Shown: positions 8,265-16,402 of the stretch, in pieces | Layout of the letters: each line of letters begins with the position of its first letter | How positions within the stretch are numbered: position 1 is the stretch's first letter | NCBI RefSeq assembly: GCF_963667555.1 | Contig: NZ_OY763421.1 | Span: 2,373,562 to 2,437,561 of the forward strand | DNA length: 64,000 nt | Direction of reading: 5' to 3' | Source: an uncultured Methanolobus sp. | GTDB taxonomy: Archaea > Halobacteriota > Methanosarcinia > Methanosarcinales > Methanosarcinaceae | The notes under the pieces: generated by a model | Database searches by the model: none | Told to the model about the DNA's origin: nothing | Seen by the model: only the letters and a program-made list of their open reading frames with translations | Made by a program: the position numbers and the translations under genes

Positions 8265-8411
8265 TTGGCAATCGGGTATGACCGGAAAAGGAATCAAAAA
8301 AGAAGGATGGAAAAACGTTTACATAAAACGCATACCAGAATTGAGCATGAAAACATACTGGCAGTATATTTGAAGAGATTATGGACATATATTTCTGTTC
8401 GAATTTTATAA
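8265..8411 (+). CDS. Doubtful 48-aa basic peptide with TTG start
   Basis: A TTG codon stands 7 nt after GGAGTGAT, a near-perfect archaeal ribosome site, and opens a 48-codon frame for a very basic peptide (many Arg, Lys, His) without a membrane span. No family is recognised. The site is the only reason to list it: codon content gives no further support, and the ribosome site could be chance in this 350-bp gene-poor stretch. Confidence 0.2.
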   Translation: MAIGYDRKRNQKRRMEKRLHKTHTRIEHENILAVYLKRLWTYISVRIL

Positions 8412-8447
8412 TGATGACTATAAATAGATACAGTACAAACATAAAAG

Positions 8448-8473
8448 TGTCGAAATTTTTAAAGATATCGACA
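8448..8473 (+). promoter_or_regulatory. Inverted repeat before the PEF-CTERM gene
   Basis: TGTCGA (8448-8453) and TCGACA (8468-8473) flank an AT-rich TTTTTAAAG core. A stronger TATA box, ACTATAAATAG, lies at about 8418-8428, which would put the transcript start near the repeat and leave a leader of about 55 nt. The repeat is therefore placed where a repressor could act on the gene at 8507. Confidence 0.3.
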
Positions 8474-8506
8474 AAATACTCAATTACTTAACCGAGTGGT
8501 GGGAAA

Positions 8507-9055
8507 ATGCAGAAAAGAAATATAATATTAGGCGTAGCCTTGGTATTGTTACTTGCAACACAATGTGCTGCAGGATGTACTTCCTGTAAATTTGAGAATG
8601 GATGTTACTACATCACAGTAGACGGAAAATACTACACGAATGGTGGTAATACAAACATAATTGATCTGGGTTTGAAAATCAATTATGATGATGGAAAAAC
8701 AACCATTGTAAAGTGGTATGATCTTGGTAGTAATCCAGCAATTACACTTGATACCAGTAAGACGGTAGTAAATGTATATTACGACAAATTCTGTAACCCG
8801 TATGTAAAGATTGAGCCAGTATTCACTGCAAATGGAAATGAATACTCTCCAGATTACATTAAGCTGTACATTGACCAGGCAGGCCCTACAGTTAGTAGCA
8901 TCAAAGAATGCGGATTCAAGGACTATAGCCTCAGTGCAACAATAAGCAGAGCACCATGTGAAGAAACAGACATACCGGAATTCCCCTCGATAGCCCTTCC
9001 TATAGCAGCAGTAATTGGATTGGCTTTCGTGTTCATGAGAAAGAAAGAAAATTAG
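8507..9055 (+). CDS. Cys-rich secreted protein with PEF-CTERM anchor
   Basis: 182 aa. Residues 1-22 are a signal peptide (hydrophobic core then QCAAG). The body has about seven cysteines (CTSCKFENGC and others), suggesting disulfides or metal binding. The C-terminus has the full tripartite sorting signal: the PEF motif in DIPEFPSIALP, a hydrophobic helix and a basic tail RKKEN. This PEF-CTERM form is processed by an archaeosortase in methanogens, leaving the protein anchored at the cell surface. The middle domain is not recognised. GTGG just before the ATG may serve as ribosome site. Confidence 0.75.
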   Translation: MQKRNIILGVALVLLLATQCAAGCTSCKFENGCYYITVDGKYYTNGGNTNIIDLGLKINYDDGKTTIVKWYDLGSNPAITLDTSKTVVNVYYDKFCNPYVKIEPVFTANGNEYSPDYIKLYIDQAGPTVSSIKECGFKDYSLSATISRAPCEETDIPEFPSIALPIAAVIGLAFVFMRKKEN

Positions 9056-9150
9056 ATTTTGGGGTATAAACCCTTAGTTCCTTTTTTGAACGTTTTTCTT
9101 TAGAGTTCAACATAAAGAAAAACAGAACATATTCTAAATCATTTAAAATC

Positions 9151-9183
9151 TTAAAAAGAGAAAAGAAACCCGGAAAACCCGGG
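9151..9183 (-). terminator. Terminator of tRNA-Asp
   Basis: On the minus strand the hairpin CCCGG-gtttt-CCGGG (9169-9183) is followed by a T-rich run (9151-9168), 13 nt beyond the 3' end of the tRNA. Confidence 0.55.
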
Positions 9184-9196
9184 ATTAAGCTGAAAA

Positions 9197-9269
9197 CGCC
9201 CGAACCGGGATTCGAACCCGGGTCGGAGCCTCGACAGGGCTCCATGATAGGCCTCTACACTATTCGGAC
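9197..9269 (-). tRNA. tRNA-Asp (GTC)
   Basis: A 73-nt cloverleaf. Acceptor stem GTCCGAA pairs with TTCGGGC. The anticodon stem GAGCC/GGCTC encloses the loop CTGTCGA, with anticodon GTC. The T arm has CCGGGTTCGAATCCCGG. CCA is not encoded. A TATA box (GCTTTATATAC, about 9314-9324) lies some 45 nt upstream. Confidence 0.93.
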
Positions 9270-9313
9270 ATTCAATTTGATTTCGCTTGTGAGCACCCCT
9301 AAATGGGGGCTCT

Positions 9314-9324
9314 TGTATATAAAG
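9314..9324 (-). promoter_or_regulatory. TATA box of tRNA-Asp
   Basis: GCTTTATATAC on the minus strand between the tRNA-Tyr 3' end and tRNA-Asp, about 45-55 nt before the mature tRNA-Asp 5' end. It indicates that the tRNA has its own promoter. Confidence 0.55.
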
Positions 9325-9354
9325 CTTTTTGTGCTTTATTCATGATTTTGAAAG

Positions 9355-9462
9355 TCCCGCCTCCCAGACTCGAACCGGGGACATCGCGGTGCCTGCGCGT
9401 AATGTGACCATGCACATGAATCAAACTACAGCCGCGCACTCTACCAACTGAGTTAAAGCGGG
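9355..9462 (-). tRNA. tRNA-Tyr (GTA) with a 35-nt intron
   Basis: Exon 1 (9462-9426) carries acceptor CCCGCTT, D arm and the 5' anticodon stem CGCGG with loop CTGTAG. Exon 2 (9390-9355) carries A, the 3' stem CCGCG, variable loop, T arm CCCGG-TTCGAGT-CTGGG, acceptor AGGCGGG and discriminator A. The anticodon is GTA. The intervening 35 nt (9425-9391) sit after position 37, the canonical archaeal intron site, and contain their own ATGTG/CACAT hairpin. Splicing by the archaeal endonuclease is expected. Part of the intron (ACGCGCA) could pair with the 5' anticodon stem as an alternative fold. Confidence 0.88.
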
Positions 9463-9580
9463 TCTTACAAATCATGCTTCCGCACGACAATGCCGTGCGA
9501 TGCAACACTCCAATACGCATAATCATACTTAGCTCTTTCGCCGCAAAATGCGTTCGCACCTGCTGAGTATATAAAGAGAA
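9463..9580 (-). promoter_or_regulatory. Promoter and unusually long leader of tRNA-Tyr
   Basis: The nearest good TATA box (CTTTATATACTC, about 9568-9579) lies over 100 nt before the tRNA, implying a leader of about 85 nt. The leader contains two hairpins on the minus strand: CGCAC-n-GTGCG type (about 9480-9500) and CGCATTTTGCG (about 9544-9555). It may be trimmed as a tRNA leader or be a small RNA of its own. Confidence 0.35.
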
Positions 9581-9624
9581 GTATCTAAAGCTGCCGTAGT
9601 AAAAATCTGAAAAAAAGAATAAAA

Positions 9625-9684
9625 TCGAAAATAGTTAAAAACAAAAATGAAGTTGCCCTGTCACTAGCTGACGGGCGCACTTCA
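9625..9684 (-). terminator. Terminator of the MAT gene
   Basis: Just after the MAT stop codon, the minus strand has a stem GCCCGTCAGC-n-GTGACAGGGC extended by AAGT/ACTT ends, followed by T-rich sequence (CATTTTTGTTTTT). Confidence 0.6.
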
Positions 9685-9692
9685 GAATTCGA

Positions 9693-10886
9693 TTAGAAAG
9701 TGTCCAGTTCGCCGTTGATGACCATCTTTGTGATCTTGGTAACGTCAGCGAGCCAGTCATCCATAATGACCTCAACTTCTGACTTAATAGAATTGAAGTT
9801 TGCACCGTCAGCAGGGATGATCTGCGCGCTGGCTACAAATGGCTGGTCTATTGGCTGACCTATCTGGGAAAGGAGCTTAATGTAAACATCATCTACATCA
9901 GGAACAGCCTTCACGATATCCTTTGCCATCTGAGTTGACAGAAGGTTATATATCTTACCAATGTGGTTGATCGGGTTCTTACCACTGGTTGCTTCCATAC
10001 TCATTGGCCTGTTAGGAGTGATAAGTCCGTTGCAGCGGTTTCCACGACCTACTGAACCATCGTCACCCATTTCTGCAGATGTACCGGTAACTGTGAGGAA
10101 CACAGACTTTGCCTTAATGTTGTCTGCTGCATTGATGAAGGTCTTTACTGTGCGGTCTGTGCGCTTAAGAGCAAGGTCAGTAACGTATTCAACCATTTCT
10201 TCCTTAAGGTTCAGGTAGTGGTCCATGTCATCAATGTACTTTCCTACCATACCACAGCAGATTGTAAGCTGGATATCGTTGTTATCCCTCAGGCCCATTA
10301 CCTTGATGTCAGTACCAATTCCAGGGATCTTCTTCTTAAGGTCAGTGATAAGCATCCTTTCGGACTCGTACACGATCTGCTCAAGTTCTGAGAAAGGAGC
10401 ATGCCCAACACCAAAGGAAGTATCATTTGCCACAGGAACCCTGTCCCTCTGGAAAACATCTCTAAGATCAGATGAACCAGTACCGAGCTTACAGTCCAGA
10501 ATGATGTCACTCTCAAGGTCAAGGTCAACTATTGTGTTTCTGAGATAATTCCTGGCTGCCCTCACAGCAACAGCTTCTGCAGGGATCTCTACACCGTTGA
10601 ATTCCTTGGTTGCCCTTCCTACAAGCAGAGTGTAAATTGGCTGGATAACCTCTCCGCCTCCAAACTGTGGGTTTGATCTTCCTGCCACGATCTGGGTCTC
10701 ATCGGTATTGTGGTGAAGAACTGCACCGCACTTTTCGATATATTCCTTACAAAGTGCACGGCTCACTGCCTCTGCCAGACCGTCGGAGATACTGTCAGGG
10801 TGACCTATTCCCTTTCTCTCCACAAGTTCTATCTGCTGTTTTTCGACCGGCGTTTCGATCAGGTGTTCAACTTTGATGTTTCTCAT
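9693..10886 (-). CDS. mat: S-adenosylmethionine synthetase, archaeal type
   Basis: 397 aa. Makes S-adenosylmethionine from methionine and ATP. The sequence follows the archaeal MAT family rather than bacterial Met[49 protein letters not shown] and [17 protein letters not shown] stands 8 nt before the ATG. SAM feeds the many methyltransferases and radical SAM enzymes in the window. The gene diverges from hisG. Confidence 0.95.
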   Translation of the reverse strand: MRNIKVEHLIETPVEKQQIELVERKGIGHPDSISDGLAEAVSRALCKEYIEKCGAVLHHNTDETQIVAGRSNPQFGGGEVIQPIYTLLVGRATKEFNGVEIPAEAVAVRAARNYLRNTIVDLDLESDIILDCKLGTGSSDLRDVFQRDRVPVANDTSFGVGHAPFSELEQIVYESERMLITDLKKKIPGIGTDIKVMGLRDNNDIQLTICCGMVGKYIDDMDHYLNLKEEMVEYVTDLALKRTDRTVKTFINAADNIKAKSVFLTVTGTSAEMGDDGSVGRGNRCNGLITPNRPMSMEATSGKNPINHIGKIYNLLSTQMAKDIVKAVPDVDDVYIKLLSQIGQPIDQPFVASAQIIPADGANFNSIKSEVEVIMDDWLADVTKITKMVINGELDTF

Positions 10887-10985
10887 ATTAATCCTCTAAT
10901 AATCAATTAAAACAAATGAAAGAAAATAAATCAAATTGATTATCTATTCTTCGCTATATCATGAACGTAATATCTATATAATATT

Positions 10986-11013
10986 TACCATTCGGAAATA
11001 TAACCGATGGTAA
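10986..11013. promoter_or_regulatory. Inverted repeat between MAT and hisG
   Basis: TACCATTCGG (left arm) and CCGATGGTA (right arm) flank AAATATAA. The arms match except for one extra T. The repeat lies directly upstream of a TATA-like AATATTATATAG pointing toward MAT, so it is well placed as an operator or activator site in this 269-bp divergent region. Confidence 0.35.
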
Positions 11014-11155
11014 TAACATCACACGCGTTAAATTAATTCCACATTATTTACTGTAAATTACTACAAATCTGAGCTCAGCGTGAACTCTATATGCTATAAA
11101 AGTCTTTGAAAGAACGTTCAATTGATACTGATTATAATTTCACAGAAGGATCCCC

Positions 11156-12010
11156 ATGATACGTATTGCAATACCTAATAAAGGGCGTTTACACGACCCT
11201 ACCGTCAGCCTCCTCAAAGAGGCAGGCCTTCCTGTACTTGAAGGAGGGACAAGAAAACTTTTCGCTAAAACAACAGACCCTGAGATCACATACCTTTTCG
11301 CAAGGGCAGCAGATATTCCTGAATATGTGCAGGATGGTGCCGCAGACGTTGGAATCACCGGACTTGACCTCATTGATGAGACCGAATCCGATGTCGAAAT
11401 TATGCTTGATCTTAAATTCGGCGGTGCAAATCTGGTACTTGCCGTACCTGAAGATTCCAAAATAAGCTCTGCCGCAGAGCTTCAGGGAATGCGTGTTGCA
11501 ACAGAGTTCCCAAACATCACTGCAAAATACTTCAAGAACCTTGGCGTTGACATCGAGGTCATAAAGGTCAGCGGCGCATGTGAAATGACACCACACGTTG
11601 GAATTGCCGATGCAATTGTGGACATTTCAAGCTCAGGAACAACTCTTGTAACAAATCATCTCAAAATGATAGAGAAGGTTTTCACTTCATCGGTTTACCT
11701 CATCGCAAACAAAAAGTCAAGGGCTGATAATGAGAAGATCGAACAGATCCAGACAGCCGTTGAAAGCGTACTCAGGGCAAAAGGAAAACGCTACTTAATG
11801 ATGAACGTTCCTGAAACTCAGCTTGAAACCGTAAAGAAAGTACTCCCAGGAATGGCAGGGCCAACTGTAATGAAAGTTGAATCCGACGATTCCATACTTG
11901 CAGTACATGCTGTAGTTGACGCATCCAGTATCTTTGCAACCGTTGGCGAACTCAAAAAAGCAGGTGCAAAAGATATTCTTGTAGTTCCAATCGAAAGAAT
12001 GATGCCCTAA
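11156..12010 (+). CDS. hisG: ATP phosphoribosyltransferase, long form
   Basis: 284 aa. First step of histidine synthesis: ATP plus PRPP to phosphoribosyl-ATP. N-terminal IRIAIPNKGRLHDPTVSLL and VGITGLDLIDE are HisG motifs, and the PRPP loop DAIVDISSSGTTLVTN is intact. The C-terminal ACT-like domain (about residues 210-284, KYLMMNVPE...PGMAGPTV) marks the long, histidine-inhibited form. TATA box GCTATAAAAG at about 11091-11100. Ten nt separate it from hisA. Confidence 0.95.
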   Translation: MIRIAIPNKGRLHDPTVSLLKEAGLPVLEGGTRKLFAKTTDPEITYLFARAADIPEYVQDGAADVGITGLDLIDETESDVEIMLDLKFGGANLVLAVPEDSKISSAAELQGMRVATEFPNITAKYFKNLGVDIEVIKVSGACEMTPHVGIADAIVDISSSGTTLVTNHLKMIEKVFTSSVYLIANKKSRADNEKIEQIQTAVESVLRAKGKRYLMMNVPETQLETVKKVLPGMAGPTVMKVESDDSILAVHAVVDASSIFATVGELKKAGAKDILVVPIERMMP

Positions 12011-12020
12011 CTGAGGATAC

Positions 12021-12761
12021 ATGTCATTTGAAGTGATCCCTGCCGTTGATATGAGAAACGGCAAATGCGTACAGCTTGTACAGGGTGTTCCCGGAAGTGA
12101 GATGATCTCCATCGACGACCCTGTTGCAGTGGCAAAGGACTGGGTATCCCAAGGCGCAAAGACCCTTCACCTCATAGACCTAGACGGTGCCATCGATGGA
12201 AAACGCAAGAATGCGCCAATCATTGAGAAAATCGTAAAGGAATGCAAACCTCTTGGAATGAAGATACAGGTCGGCGGTGGAATCCGTTCTTTTGAAAATG
12301 CTGCTGAACTCCTGAACCTTGGTGTTGACAGAGTAATACTCAGCACTGCCGCCATCAACAACCCGCAGCTTGTAAAAGAGCTCACCGATGAATTTGGAAG
12401 CGAACACATAAACGTGGCTCTGGATTCAAAGAATGGTAAGATAGCCATTGATGGATGGAAAAAGGAATCCGAATTCACAGCTGTGGAAATGGGAATAAAA
12501 TTTGAAGAACTTGGTGCAGGAAGCATACTGTTCACCAATATCGACACCGAAGGATTACTTCAGGGAGTGAACACCGCTCCTACCAAGGAACTGGTAAGAT
12601 CAGTAACCATACCGGTTATTGCATCCGGCGGTGTGACCAAACTGGAAGACCTCATTGCATTGAAAAATACTGGAGCAAAGGCAGTAGTTGTCGGAAGTGC
12701 ATTATACACCGGTAAATTCACGCTTCCAGAAGCGATAAATATTATCAGTGAAGATTTATAA
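12021..12761 (+). CDS. hisA: ProFAR isomerase
   Basis: 246 aa, a (beta/alpha)8 barrel that isomerises ProFAR to PRFAR in histidine synthesis. The catalytic Asp residues lie in EVIPAVDMRNGKCVQLVQG and NIDTEGLLQGVN, and phosphate loops in QVGGGIRS and VIASGGVT. It overlaps the hisG transcript with a 10-nt gap. A TTTATAAAG box overlapping its stop codon may give hisB an extra promoter. Confidence 0.95.
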   Translation: MSFEVIPAVDMRNGKCVQLVQGVPGSEMISIDDPVAVAKDWVSQGAKTLHLIDLDGAIDGKRKNAPIIEKIVKECKPLGMKIQVGGGIRSFENAAELLNLGVDRVILSTAAINNPQLVKELTDEFGSEHINVALDSKNGKIAIDGWKKESEFTAVEMGIKFEELGAGSILFTNIDTEGLLQGVNTAPTKELVRSVTIPVIASGGVTKLEDLIALKNTGAKAVVVGSALYTGKFTLPEAINIISEDL

Positions 12762-12800
12762 AGCAGTCAACTATAGAGAACAAATTCAACAGGTGTATCC

Positions 12801-13376
12801 ATGAGAAAAGCAGAGATTTCACGCAAAACCAGCGAAACTGATATTTTCATTGAGCTTGACCTTGATGGAAAAGGTGTTGCAGACATAAGTACAGGAGTCG
12901 GTTTTTTTGATCACATGCTGACTGCTTTCACAAAACATGGAAACTTCAATATCACTGTGAAAGCCACAGGCGACCTTATTGTAGATGACCACCACCTGAT
13001 CGAAGATACGGGTATTGTTCTTGGACAGGTGCTGGCTGAAGCACTGGGGAATAAAGCAGGTATTGCAAGATTTGGAGAAGCACGCATCCCCATGGATGAA
13101 GCGCTTGCAACCGTTGCTCTTGACCTTGGAGGACGCAGCTATCTTGTAATAGATGCAGAGTTCAAAGCTCCTAAAGTTGGCGAGTTCAGCACCCAGATGG
13201 TAGACCATTTCTTTGAAGCCGTCGCCCAGAATGCAAAAATGAACATGCATGCTCATGTTTATGGTGACAACGACCACCACAAGATAGAAGCACTCTTCAA
13301 AGCCGTCGCCTATGCTCTCAGAAGAGCAATAGTTGTAGAAGGAAATGAGATCAAAAGCACTAAAGGAGTGCTTTGA
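12801..13376 (+). CDS. hisB: Imidazoleglycerol-phosphate dehydratase
   Basis: 191 aa, monofunctional. Dehydrates IGP to imidazole acetol phosphate. Metal-binding repeats are visible: [47 protein letters not shown] and [13 protein letters not shown]. There is no fused phosphatase domain, as usual in archaea. AGGTG lies 6 nt before the ATG. Third gene of the hisGAB group; hisI (44.3 kb) and hisH (60.6 kb) are elsewhere in the window. Confidence 0.95.
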   Translation: MRKAEISRKTSETDIFIELDLDGKGVADISTGVGFFDHMLTAFTKHGNFNITVKATGDLIVDDHHLIEDTGIVLGQVLAEALGNKAGIARFGEARIPMDEALATVALDLGGRSYLVIDAEFKAPKVGEFSTQMVDHFFEAVAQNAKMNMHAHVYGDNDHHKIEALFKAVAYALRRAIVVEGNEIKSTKGVL

Positions 13377-13427
13377 TCCTTTAATTCTTTATTGAGATTT
13401 TAAAGCGAATCTACTTTGTAATTTCAT

Positions 13428-13447
13428 AATTCCGAATCATCGGAATT
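13428..13447. terminator. Hairpin between converging hisB and the MutS-like gene
   Basis: AATTCCGA-atca-TCGGAATT, a perfect 8-bp stem that spans the stop codon of the MutS-like gene. The surrounding AT-rich sequence fits a two-way terminator, but there is no long T run. Confidence 0.4.
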
Positions 13448-15560
13448 TATTTCTCAATTTTTCGTAAAATGCCTGTTCTTTACCACCGGTTTTCTTTGAG
13501 AGCCTCTCGACTATCAGCTCAGGAGTGCTTTTTGCAACATAGTTGTACCGTGGAGTCCTGTCAACCACAAGATTCAGTTCAGAGTCAAGACCACTGGCTT
13601 CAATTCCATCAACACGGATATTGCATTCAGTATTTTCCATGATCTGTTCTGACAGGTGGGATACGAATATTGACATTGTGCTATCGTTCTCCATCAGCAC
13701 TTCAAGTATTCCTGCCATGATCTTAGCTGATGCCCCAGGTTCAGTTATTGATTCCAGTTCGTCAGCCAGAACAAATTTTGCGGATTCATCCACAACCACT
13801 GAGAACTCAGTAAGGGTTGTTTCAAAAGCACCGGCATCCAATGTGCCTTTTGATTTGGCAAAGTAATACATGGATTCCGTAAGAGAGATTTCCATTTTTT
13901 CCGCAGGAACCGGGAAACCCATGTGCGCAAGAATTATGCTCTGTGCAAGTAATTCCAGCAATGAAGTCTTACCTCCTGAATTAACTCCGCTTAGAAGTAC
14001 AACACGACTATCATCGTTTTCCGGGCCGAATGAATTTGCACCTATAGAATAATCCACCGGAATGACATTCCCGTGCCTTGAAAGCAGGAAAAGGTTCCTT
14101 CCTCCCTTAAACCCGATACCTGAGCCATCTATGATATCAGGCATGGAAAGACCGTATGTCCTTGAAAATAGTCCAATGGCAAAACCTACATCAAAATCAA
14201 GAACCGACTTTACCATCTCCCGGGAAAGTTCCCTGTAAGCAGATAATATACGGGAAACTTCACGTTTATGGTTGAACTTTCTTTTCTGTGACTTTTTGTT
14301 CAGATGCTGCCTGAGATTATTAAGACTATCAACGTCAGCCTCAATAGGATGAACTATTTCCTCCGGGAAAAGAGAATCCACAAGCAGCCGTTCCTTTTTC
14401 TCCAGATGAAGTCCATTGCAAATATTTTCAGCAGCACCCTTTACGATGGAACTGTAATTTTTATGGAGCTTCTTACCCAGTATCTCTTTCAGTTCAATTG
14501 AACCGTTCATGACCTTGAGCATATCCTGACCGCTCAATGTCATCTGGCTATTCTCAAGAGAGGAATTCAGTTCCTTATTTACAGAACTGACAGTTTCAGC
14601 AACAACTGAATTTAGGCTGGAAATTGCATCTGAAATCCGGTCAAGTTCAGTATCCATGCCCTGAACAATGTCACCTTCTTCATCTATGAGCGCCAGAGTC
14701 GATGACAACATTTCAATAGCATCATCATCCATTTTCTCAAAGAAGCTCACACCTTTTGAGCGCAGAAGCCGCACTGCGTTAACAGATGATTCCAGAGATC
14801 TGAGATTTCTGGAAAACAAGTAGATCTCTTTTTCCGGTATTATCTTATAATCATCCAGGTCATCTAGATCAGATACAAATTCAGGCTCAACATCCTCCGG
14901 GAAATCAAAAGCCAGAAACTTATCTCCTACCGCAATTACCTGAGAAAAACCTCTGGAGACATCTATGAACTCTGATAGAGAACGTGCAAAATGAACATCA
15001 ACTAACCCGTTAAAGCGTTTCCTTGCAGACTCATAACATTCCTGGTCTGATGTGATGATCACACGATCACGTATTTTCGGGCATTGATACTTGAAGTTAA
15101 GCTGGGAGACAGTTGAGAGAAGAACAGCTATGTTCTCGTCACCTTCCAGCAGACTTGCTGTGTGCATATAATATGAAACAGATTCCCTCACCTGTGTGAT
15201 CTTTTCGGTCTTCGAGGCTGGATAAGGGAAAAATACGTGCAGTTTTTCCCTGGAATATCGGGTGTGTGCAAACTCACGTACAAGGTCAAGCAATTTCTCG
15301 TAGACATCCATTGCCTCCCTGGTCCTCAGAAAATCTGCCACTGTTACACCTTCCACCCTGGATGAGACATCCTGTATCAATGATATAGCATAACGCTGCC
15401 CAATTCCTTCAACTTCTGAAATGCTGGCAATATCCCCTGCCAGTATCGCATCGAGTGCCTGAACCTCACTACCAAAATGTTCAACGAAACGTTTTGACAT
15501 CTTATTCCCTATACCGGGAATGTCCTGCAATGTCCTTACTTCTGCCAGCATTAGACTCAT
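13437..15560 (-). CDS. MutS-related ATPase with N-terminal helix-hairpin-helix
   Basis: 707 aa. Residues 1-60 hold two helix-hairpin-helix motifs (DIPGIGNKMSKRFVEHFG and EVEGIGQRYAISLI). A central region with many helices is consistent with MutS core and clamp. The C-terminal ATPase has Walker A GVNSGGKTSLLELL and Walker B FVLADELESITEPG, with the MutS-like dimer part following. It lacks the mismatch-reading domain of MutS. Euryarchaeal homologues are often listed as MutS-related proteins; true mismatch repair is not shown. Its start overlaps the stop of the gene upstream by 4 nt, so it is translationally coupled to a repair-like operon. Confidence 0.8.
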   Translation of the reverse strand: MSLMLAEVRTLQDIPGIGNKMSKRFVEHFGSEVQALDAILAGDIASISEVEGIGQRYAISLIQDVSSRVEGVTVADFLRTREAMDVYEKLLDLVREFAHTRYSREKLHVFFPYPASKTEKITQVRESVSYYMHTASLLEGDENIAVLLSTVSQLNFKYQCPKIRDRVIITSDQECYESARKRFNGLVDVHFARSLSEFIDVSRGFSQVIAVGDKFLAFDFPEDVEPEFVSDLDDLDDYKIIPEKEIYLFSRNLRSLESSVNAVRLLRSKGVSFFEKMDDDAIEMLSSTLALIDEEGDIVQGMDTELDRISDAISSLNSVVAETVSSVNKELNSSLENSQMTLSGQDMLKVMNGSIELKEILGKKLHKNYSSIVKGAAENICNGLHLEKKERLLVDSLFPEEIVHPIEADVDSLNNLRQHLNKKSQKRKFNHKREVSRILSAYRELSREMVKSVLDFDVGFAIGLFSRTYGLSMPDIIDGSGIGFKGGRNLFLLSRHGNVIPVDYSIGANSFGPENDDSRVVLLSGVNSGGKTSLLELLAQSIILAHMGFPVPAEKMEISLTESMYYFAKSKGTLDAGAFETTLTEFSVVVDESAKFVLADELESITEPGASAKIMAGILEVLMENDSTMSIFVSHLSEQIMENTECNIRVDGIEASGLDSELNLVVDRTPRYNYVAKSTPELIVERLSKKTGGKEQAFYEKLRNKFR

Positions 15561-16402
15561 ACCTCCGACCCGGATGCAAAATTGTCAAGAGTACAATTTG
15601 CGATTCCCCTTTCAACTTTATATCTGTCCCTCTCAGACATCTTGCTCACTGAAGCTGATGCTTTTAGTTGCAACTGCTTTGCATGAGCCTTGTTTCTTCT
15701 CTTTGGAATTGCCTGCGAATCATAATACATGTCCCACAGGTCATCGATCTCATCAGTTGTCGATGTGAATTCCAGACTTCCTGCAAGAGATGAAGGAACA
15801 CAGGTGTAGTGTTCCATTCCCACATGACCGCCATTTCCTATCCATGCTATATTCCCTTCGATAACTGCAACCGGAAGGTCTGGATTCTTTCTGGCGAGCC
15901 AGCGACAGAACATATCTCCGATGTGATGCGGAGAATCAACTTTCACTGAAAGCACGCCATTCACAGAATATGGGCGTGCGAACATGCACAAACGATGATA
16001 TGAGCGACTCACATCCCGCATATAATTATAGTATTTTTTTCCGGTTCTTGTCTTGCCGGAGTATAGCAATTCGGCATTGCCTTCACATGAAACCAGAAAG
16101 TGCACCAGTTCTATCGGACTTGAGCCATGATGCCTCAGAACCAGTGAAATGTAACCTTCAACATCAGGATCACGCTGGAACATCCTTGGTCTTTGTGAGC
16201 CGAAAATATGGTTTACAAGTTTAGAAGTATCAACTGTAGCCCTGAATCCCAGCATTTTTGCATCAGTTATACCTGCAAACTCCATTTTCTGTTTCAGTGA
16301 TTCCCTGTCCTTTGCACTGATGAGTTCACAATCTTTATTCCCCATAAGTTCTGCACATGCAAGCAGAACACCTTCCACATTTTCCCTGAATGCTACTATC
16401 AT
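15557..16402 (-). CDS. DUF4130 protein, putative DNA repair (TIGR03915-like)
   Basis: 281 aa. The central region (YYNYMRDVSRSYHRLCMFAR) and the following WLARKNPDLPVAVIEGN match the DUF4130 pattern, in which the motif reads as a HxxxRF-type segment followed by a DxR-like one. In bacteria this family is almost always next to a radical SAM protein of the TIGR03916 type, exactly as here, and in some it is fused to uracil-DNA-glycosylase. The reaction is unknown. It overlaps both neighbours by 4 nt (ATGA). Confidence 0.7.
   Translation of the reverse strand: MIVAFRENVEGVLLACAELMGNKDCELISAKDRESLKQKMEFAGITDAKMLGFRATVDTSKLVNHIFGSQRPRMFQRDPDVEGYISLVLRHHGSSPIELVHFLVSCEGNAELLYSGKTRTGKKYYNYMRDVSRSYHRLCMFARPYSVNGVLSVKVDSPHHIGDMFCRWLARKNPDLPVAVIEGNIAWIGNGGHVGMEHYTCVPSSLAGSLEFTSTTDEIDDLWDMYYDSQAIPKRRNKAHAKQLQLKASASVSKMSERDRYKVERGIANCTLDNFASGSEV

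Noticed and set aside
8257..8442. 61-aa minus-strand ORF with hydrophobic N-terminus
   Set aside because: No ribosome site, odd composition (Phe/Ile/Ser rich, no clear span plus loop order), and it lies over a promoter region of the gene at 8507.
9299..9559. 86-aa ORF across the tRNA-Tyr locus
   Set aside because: It is the reading of the tRNA gene, its intron and leader.
10887..11155. SAM riboswitch before the MAT gene
   Set aside because: No pattern of a known SAM riboswitch, and these are not known in archaea; the inverted repeat is a better explanation.
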